A DNA stretch of 64,000 nucleotides from Cannabis sativa (lineage: Eukaryota; Streptophyta; Magnoliopsida; Rosales; Cannabaceae). The stretch lies in the NCBI RefSeq assembly GCF_029168945.1, contig NC_083608.1, positions 23,082,136-23,146,135 of the forward strand, written 5' to 3'. Below the pieces are notes generated by a model that was not told the origin of the DNA, did no database searches, and worked only from the letters and a program-made list of their open reading frames with translations. A program made the translations under genes and the position numbers. Below, in pieces: positions 58,057-64,000 of the stretch (position 1 is its first letter; every line of letters begins with the position of its first letter).

Positions 58057-58938
58057 CCTATGACTTCTCCATATTTTTTAAAATAACTGCAAAAGGAAAA
58101 AACAATAATCCATGATCAGTATGAATATATAACAAAAAAATATAAATGCAAGTGAAATCAGAATTAAGCAAACCTCATAGAATCTCAAATCAAGATGGAA
58201 GCAAGCACCCATTAAAATATATAAAATATCCTAATGAAGAAGATACCTCATATCATGTGAACGCTGCCACCATTAATAATCGCAGCATAGTCAAAGTTTA
58301 AAACACAGTATCGTCATATTCAAGTGCGCAGTCAAAAAAAAGTTGACAAGGGACAATTCTTCATAGGATTTTGCTTGGTTTCTCCACCTACAATTATTTA
58401 TCAATGGAAGAGATTGCATATACGTTAATATTATTATTATTATTTTTTTTTTTTTTGAGAAGTTTTTCTAGCCAGCCAATTGAAATTTGAGATGAAACAA
58501 CAAAGTCCAAACCTATATACACCATTTTTATGTTTTTTTATGTTTTCAAATCATAGAATCCAAAAACTCTCCAATTGTTCTTTTACTTTTTTATTTTGAG
58601 ATTTCCAATCAATCACATATTCAATTTTTTAAAACTTAAAAACATTAAATCACACTACAACCAATTACATATTTAGAAACAATTTTTTACTTACAAAATT
58701 TAAATTTTTGTTTCCAAAACACATTTTTAAAAAAAATACAATTTTTAAATCACAAACCAATCAAACATACAAATACAAAATAATGCAACTCAAACTTCAC
58801 TGAAATTTATGAGAGCAATCATATCTCCTTTATCTTTTTTCTACCAGAGTTCATTTAAGTAATAGTCGATAAATCAGGACCAAATTAGTTGACCCCAAAA
58901 AGATTACAAAAATTCTATCTTATATGATTTTTTTTATA
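58057..58938. other. AT-rich intergenic DNA
   Basis: This contains a TTA/T-rich run at 58430-58456. No gene or element boundary is recognised. Confidence 0.45.
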
Positions 58939-59322
58939 GAGGAGTGCTAATTATAACTTTCTATTACAATCTCTTAATCAACCTTCACGTACAAAATCAC
59001 ATACCGAAATATTTTTTTTCATAGCGTTATTCATTATAGTTACAGTATCATCCTTGTAAATTTTTGAAAAATTCTGAATAGTTTACAATACCGAAAACAG
59101 AGTTCCTGATATTTCAGTTTATCACGTGTGTTCAAAAAATTTCAAACGTACTTTCGGCACTGTAAATTATTCGAAAATTTTTAAAAATTTATAGGAATGA
59201 TGTTGTAAGCATAATGAATACCGCCGTGAAAAAAAAATTTTAAAAAAAAAATTCCCACATGTATTCTCGAGCGTTGAGGTTGATTAAGAGATTGTAACAG
59301 GAAGTTGATGGTAACACTCCTC
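58939..59322. mobile_element. Mutator-type MITE with long inverted repeats
   Basis: The ends GAGGAGTGCTAATTATAACT and, in complement, GAGGAGTGTTACCATCAACT continue into a shared TTACAATCTCTTAATCAACC, giving terminal inverted repeats of about 46 bp. The flanking 9-mers TTTTTTATA and TTCTTTATA match at eight of nine positions, consistent with a Mutator-type 9-bp duplication. At 384 bp it is noncoding. Confidence 0.75.
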
Positions 59323-59443
59323 TTCTTTATAATATCAAGAAAATTAATATCTATTATTACATGTTATTGGTTACACAAGGAAATTGTTTCTTTTTTTTTT
59401 CTTTCTTTTCTTTTGTTTTTTTTTTTTTGTTTGAAATGGCACA

Positions 59444-60990
59444 CACTACTACAATATGAGTCTTTAGAGGCTTTTTTTTTAAACTTATTTTATAAAAAAA
59501 AAAAAAAGAAACTAAAGGGTGTGATAATACCCGTCTGATTTGAAATTAATATTTAGAGACAGTTTTTTGATAAAAACCGTAGATATACATATTAATTATA
59601 CCCTATGCCGTCGGTTGGGGGTTAAAAAAATTTCAGGAGTTTTTATTAACCCTATGTCGTCGGTTATTCCCTAATAACCGACGGCATAGGGTTATATAAA
59701 AAAACTCTGACCTTCATCTTCCCCACTTCGCCTTCTTCTTCAGCAAAAGAACATGATATAGCAGAAACCATGAACCCATGAAAACCCTCGCCAACCACCT
59801 ATAAAAATCCATATATCTCTCTCATTTTAACATCATTTTACCATATATTTTTTTTTTTAAATCTTCTATTTTCAATACCTAAACTTATACACTAAAAAAG
59901 TTTAGTTTTTCTCCCATATTTCACTGTACCCGACCATATTAAAAAAAGGTGGTGGTATAACTCCAGCCACCGATTTTAATGAAGAAAACGTTGAATCTCA
60001 ACGTCCATTAAGGTATAAATATAATTTCTATTCATTTTATTAATGTACATTGCTTTATTTTCGTTTTTGTAAATTTTTTTTGGGATTTTTTCATTTTATT
60101 AACATTAGGTTATTGTGTGTGCATGGTGGTCGGATTTTTGTCGCAATTAGTTGCCGGATTGCACTTATAAGGTAAATATTTATTAACTTGATATAATCTA
60201 CTGTATATGTATATATTTTGTGTTTTATTAAATATGTGTTTATATATATGTATTGTGTATATTATTTATGTAAATTGTATTGTATATATTCTAATATATG
60301 TATGTATATGTTATTTATTTTCAAAAATTAATTTATATATATAATTTAGTACTAGTAACTTGTTATTATTTTTTATAAATAGTAAGTAATTAAATAATGA
60401 AAATTTTAATTTCATTGTATTTCATTATATTGTAGGTTGTGAGCTAATTTTTGAGGTTTGACATAATTTTGTGTTGATCGGATTTTAACTTGCTATAGGT
60501 ATATACATTCACTATTTTTTTTTTTTTTGCTTTTATAATTAATTATCAATGCATGCTTAGTGGAGTTTGAATATCTTAAATATCTATCCGTGGTGAAGTA
60601 GATTATGTGATATATTGTACTGCGGTCGGATGAGTGTAATAATATGCATGTTAGTTGAGTTTAAATATCTGAAATATTCAACCATAGTGAAATAGGTTCT
60701 GCGAATACATGTACTGCGGTCGAATTGGTGGAGAAATTTGTATTGTTAATGTTTTGTTTGTTCTGTATAATTTTATTTGTTATTTTAGGCATTTTTAAAA
60801 TTTTTGGGTACGTTTAATTACAGTCGTTATGCTGTCGAAATTTTAGTAGAAATAATTAGGATATATTTTACTAAATAAATATAAATATTGAAGGAAAAGT
60901 ACTTAACACAAATAACTAGTTAATTACTCGCTAGTTGTAAGAAATTAGGTGACATAACACAAATAATTATATACACATTTATATAAACTT
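59444..60990 (+). mobile_element. Truncated CACTA element, inverted copy of 43059-46290
   Basis: It starts CACTACTACAATATGAG. The subterminal inverted words CCCTATGTCGTCGG/CCGACGGCATAGGG (about 59643-59693) are as in the first copy. Matching then continues with the reverse complement of 44860-46290, including the AGGTTCTGCGAATACATG and GTACTGCGGTCG blocks. Similarity fades near 60990. The Ulp1 region and second terminus are missing. No TSD can be assigned. Confidence 0.75.
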
Positions 60991-61092
60991 ATCAATTATA
61001 AATGACAAACCAAATAAATAAATAGATTCACTTTAGGAAAAGTCATTCTATTCCCGGATCCATTCCAATCTACTAAACACTACCCTAGTTAG

Positions 61093-62698
61093 TGTTGGGT
61101 TTTGTGCCTTAAATAGAACACATTTCAATATAATCAGATTTTCTAATTATTATAAGATCAGAAATCGCTTTTATGTTGCATGGTTCACATGATTTTTCAT
61201 GATTATATTTAATGTATAAATTCTATTAAGTCCATAACATATATATTTGTTCATGATTATAGTGTCGTCAGCACAATGGAATATAATCATGATTATATGT
61301 TCAAAAGTTGTATTATATATGTTCTTCAAGTTGTTCGTGAAAGCTAACCAGTGGATCTGGCGGATACTTACATCTTGGGAACATGGTAGTTCAATTGAGT
61401 GGAAGCGTTAAACATAGATATGTAATCTATAGCTTCTATAAGTATTTAGAAGTGAAACGATGATTTCCTTCGAGCTTGGCTTAATAGCGATAAATGATTG
61501 AGATCTCACTTCAGTAATTATATTAGTTTACTGAAATATCATTTATAGGTAGCTAAGTATTTTAAGGATAAAATACATTGAAGGGTAGAACGGTAAATTT
61601 ATTCTTATTTAGTGTAGATCATCTATAGAGAATATTTGACTATTAGGATTGTGATAATGGATAATCATAATGTATCTATATCTTGGTACATATAGAGCAT
61701 TCTATATAATTGAGAGTGCAATTCAATTCCGAATCTATAGTGGCGCAAGGAGGAATTAATAAGTTAAGGAATTTACTTTGTAAATTTTAATTCTACTTAT
61801 TGGAAGCTCAGTTATATAGGCCCATGGTTCCCTCACTATTTGAGATAATACTGCTTGCAGACTCAGTTAATTGGTTTTAATTGATCAATTATAATTCTAA
61901 AATTAGACTATGTCTTATTTATGAATTTTTACTAAGCAAGGGCTTAATTGTGAAGAAAAGAAGTTAAGGGGTCTATTTGTTAATTAAGAGACTTTGTATA
62001 GTCTAATTAATAAATAATATAAATGACAAATTTATTTGATAATTAATTATAATTATTAAATAAATAGTTTTAGCATTTATAAGATTGGAATTGGAAATAT
62101 GGTATTATTGAAAAAAGAATAAGTGGTTGAAATAAAGTGACAAAATTGTAACTAAAAATTGATCCTTAAGTGGTCGGCCACTCTAGTGGTTTTTTATCCA
62201 ATATTTTATTCTTTTAATCCATATAATTCAAACCTAAGCCCTAGTTGAAACACTATAAAAGGAACATGATGCTCTCATCTCATCCAACTTTTTCAACCTG
62301 TCAAATCTAGTTTCTAACTCTGTCAGACAACTAGTATATGAAAGACACCTTCTATAGTGATTCGAACCCTCCTTCATTTTTCTTCAACCAATTCGCCCTT
62401 AGTGATGAGTGTCATGCCCACACATAGCAAGCCAAGTACTCAATCATAGTGCGGAAGGCGGTGGTAACCAACCCAAAGGAGAGAAAGAGATCCAAGCTCA
62501 GATCTTGATAATACACTGCAATAAAAAGGAGTAAGGGTTAGAGATCTGAGCGGAATGAGATATTATTTCGCTGCAATCAATGTAAGGTTTTTTAAACTCT
62601 TATGTGTTTCATTTCATTGTCTCAGAGATATTCATATTTAGGATGTTAATTCAACATACTTGTTAGTAAATCTAGATCTTGGTAAAATATTCCCAACA
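61093..62698 (+). repeat. Long LTR (solo or truncated) of a copia-like retrotransposon
   Basis: Bounded by TGTTGGGTTTTGTGCC and ATTCCCAACA, so TG...CA with a 7-bp inverted end (TGTTGGG/CCCAACA). TATAAAA at 62254-62260 fits a promoter about 440 bp from the end. It matches the minus-strand LTR at 1-1225, with an internal deletion relative to it around 61320. No primer-binding site follows and no 5-bp duplication is evident (GTTAG before, ATCCA after). Confidence 0.75.
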
Positions 62699-63329
62699 AT
62701 CCAAGCCTTGAGAGCTAAAATTACACAAACCTACAACCCGAAAGCCAACCTGGGCACCTAGGGTTTCACCTAGTGCTCAAGTTGACATTCCCAACTAGGG
62801 TTTTAGTTTCTTGGGCCATCTTAGTACAAATGGCTCAAAACTTGCATTGGGACATCAACTTGACATACCACAAATATATTTGAGGCATTAGAATTAGAAT
62901 CGAAGAAAGTTTATTTTTGAGCACCTAGGGCCCTAAGGCCCCGAGCACCCCAGCGCCCAGGTTGACAATTTGTCAATCTGGGGGCCTTCCAAGTATCAGA
63001 TCGATGATCAGACTTTTATCTCTTCTTTGTCTTCATAAAAAATAGGAAAATTAGTCTTTTTGGAGAAGAAATAACACTTTCTGGATGCCAAAAACAAGGC
63101 CTAGCGCCCAAGTTAACATTTTTTCAACTTTGGCCAATTTCGATGATGTTTTTCAAGAAATCTTCCAATCATCTTCTTCATTTTCAAAAAATATTGAGAT
63201 TCAACTATTTTTGGGGACCAAACAAAATTTCTAAGGGGCCATAACTGGGACCTAGTGCCCAGGTTGACAATATTGTCAACCTGGGTTGTTTCCAATCAAG
63301 TTCACCAAAAAGTGTTAAGAGATGCTTCA
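62699..63329. repeat. Degenerate ~150-bp tandem repeat with palindromic cores
   Basis: Four copies of a core related to CTAGTGCCCAGGTTGACA and its complement lie at about 62768, 62950, 63102 and 63251. The last contains a perfect 28-bp palindrome (63258-63285, half-site CCCAGGTTGACAAT). Sequence between cores is loosely similar. No gene is seen. Confidence 0.65.
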
Positions 63330-64000
63330 GGTGGTTGGGATAATGTGTTAATCCGATCCATTTTTTCCCTCATGAAGTTGAAGCTATCCTTTCCATTCCT
63401 TGGTCCTCACTAGATGTGCTTGATAAAATAATATGGAATTTTGAGAATTCAAGTTGGTATTTTGTTAAAAGTGGTTATTGGCTTGGCCTTTGCAATACGG
63501 TCGCTCCTCGTTCTTCTTCTTATGGTGGTTTGTTTAGTTGGTGGATAAAGATATGGTCTCTTGATCTTCCTCCAAAGATTGGACTATTTACTTGACTAGC
63601 GTCCCATAATTGGATTCCTACAAAAATTAATCTAGCTCGTCATGGTCTGTTAACTGATGGGTTATGCCCTTTGTGTGGATTAAAGAAGATAATACTCATC
63701 ATGCTCTTTAGGGGTATTCTTCGTTGTTACATTGCAGAAAACTTTGTGAGTTTGTGTTAGGAAATCTGCTTGTTCATTGTGTGAATTTTCTTCACTTTAT
63801 TTATAAATTTGTTGATACCCGTTCTCAGGAGATGATTGAATTGGTTTTGGTGATTTTGTAGAGCATCTGATTCAAACATAATAAAACGGTCCATAACAAC
63901 ATTGAATTACCTCTTGTGCTCATTGTGCATTAGGCTTGTGATTACCTTGGGATGTTTTACAACAAATAGACTTCAGCGGTGTCTCCTTCCACCTGTCAGT
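63330..64000 (+). pseudogene. LINE fragment (zf-RVT region), cut by the window edge
   Basis: The plus strand encodes a stretch with FFPHEVEAILSIPWSSLDVL, then WYFVKSGYWLGLC and LPPKIGLFT, a stop, and LASHNWIPTKINLARHGL followed by LCPLCGL. This is the linker and zinc-binding (zf-RVT) region after reverse transcriptase in plant LINEs. Further stops follow. It is a dead copy that continues past the window. Confidence 0.75.

Noticed and set aside
61088..62703. A target duplication for the right-hand LTR
   Set aside because: GTTAG before and ATCCA after do not match; a GTTAG at 62662-62666 is inside the LTR and not at a CA end.

Overview
This 64 kb window is AT-rich nuclear DNA from a flowering plant, probably a eudicot. 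I infer this from intron-containing genes with GT..AG splice sites, plant-type proteins (FIS1A-like, a Pol V-type RPB5, a plant glutaredoxin-like protein) and a typical plant transposon mix. The species cannot be fixed from sequence alone.

I can support only three host genes. FIS1 lies at 3152-5544 (+, five exons, mitochondrial/peroxisomal fission). An NRPE5-like RNA polymerase V subunit 5 gene lies at 20253-22562 (-, four exons, RNA-directed DNA methylation). A single-exon glutaredoxin-domain/zinc-ribbon protein gene lies at 30085-31374 (-). They show no functional linkage. It may be worth noting that a Pol V subunit gene sits among the kind of repeats that Pol V helps to silence.

Most of the rest is transposable elements, many with boundaries I could define to the base by target-site duplications (TSDs). 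From left to right: an LTR fragment (1-1225, -) and simple repeats; a three-level nest of LINE, hAT and Helitron (5907-8655); a Mutator-like element with a 9-bp TSD (9957-16104) split by a 3-kb solo LTR with a 5-bp TSD (11485-14447), which carries an array of about twenty small hairpins; 416-bp repeats and a second MULE-like element (16.3-18.8 kb); a Tourist-like MITE; a LINE 3' end; a decayed Ty3/gypsy integrase (25.4-26.5 kb) and a decayed LINE (27.2-29.0 kb).

Beyond the glutaredoxin gene come a solo LTR (31920-33226), a very young non-coding LTR element (36557-40581), a 555-bp tandem repeat (about 41.0-42.2 kb), a CACTA element with Ulp1-protease remnants (43059-46290), a mutated Ty1/copia element (48915-53752), a second copy of the MITE, a Helitron cluster (54812-58056), a Mutator-type MITE, a truncated inverted CACTA copy (59444-60990), a copia-like LTR (61093-62698, +), a palindrome-bearing tandem repeat, and a LINE fragment running off the right edge.

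The least conventional signals are the covarying hairpin array in the solo LTR (13139-13995), the palindrome-centred repeat at 62768-63285, and the young LTR element that has no coding capacity.
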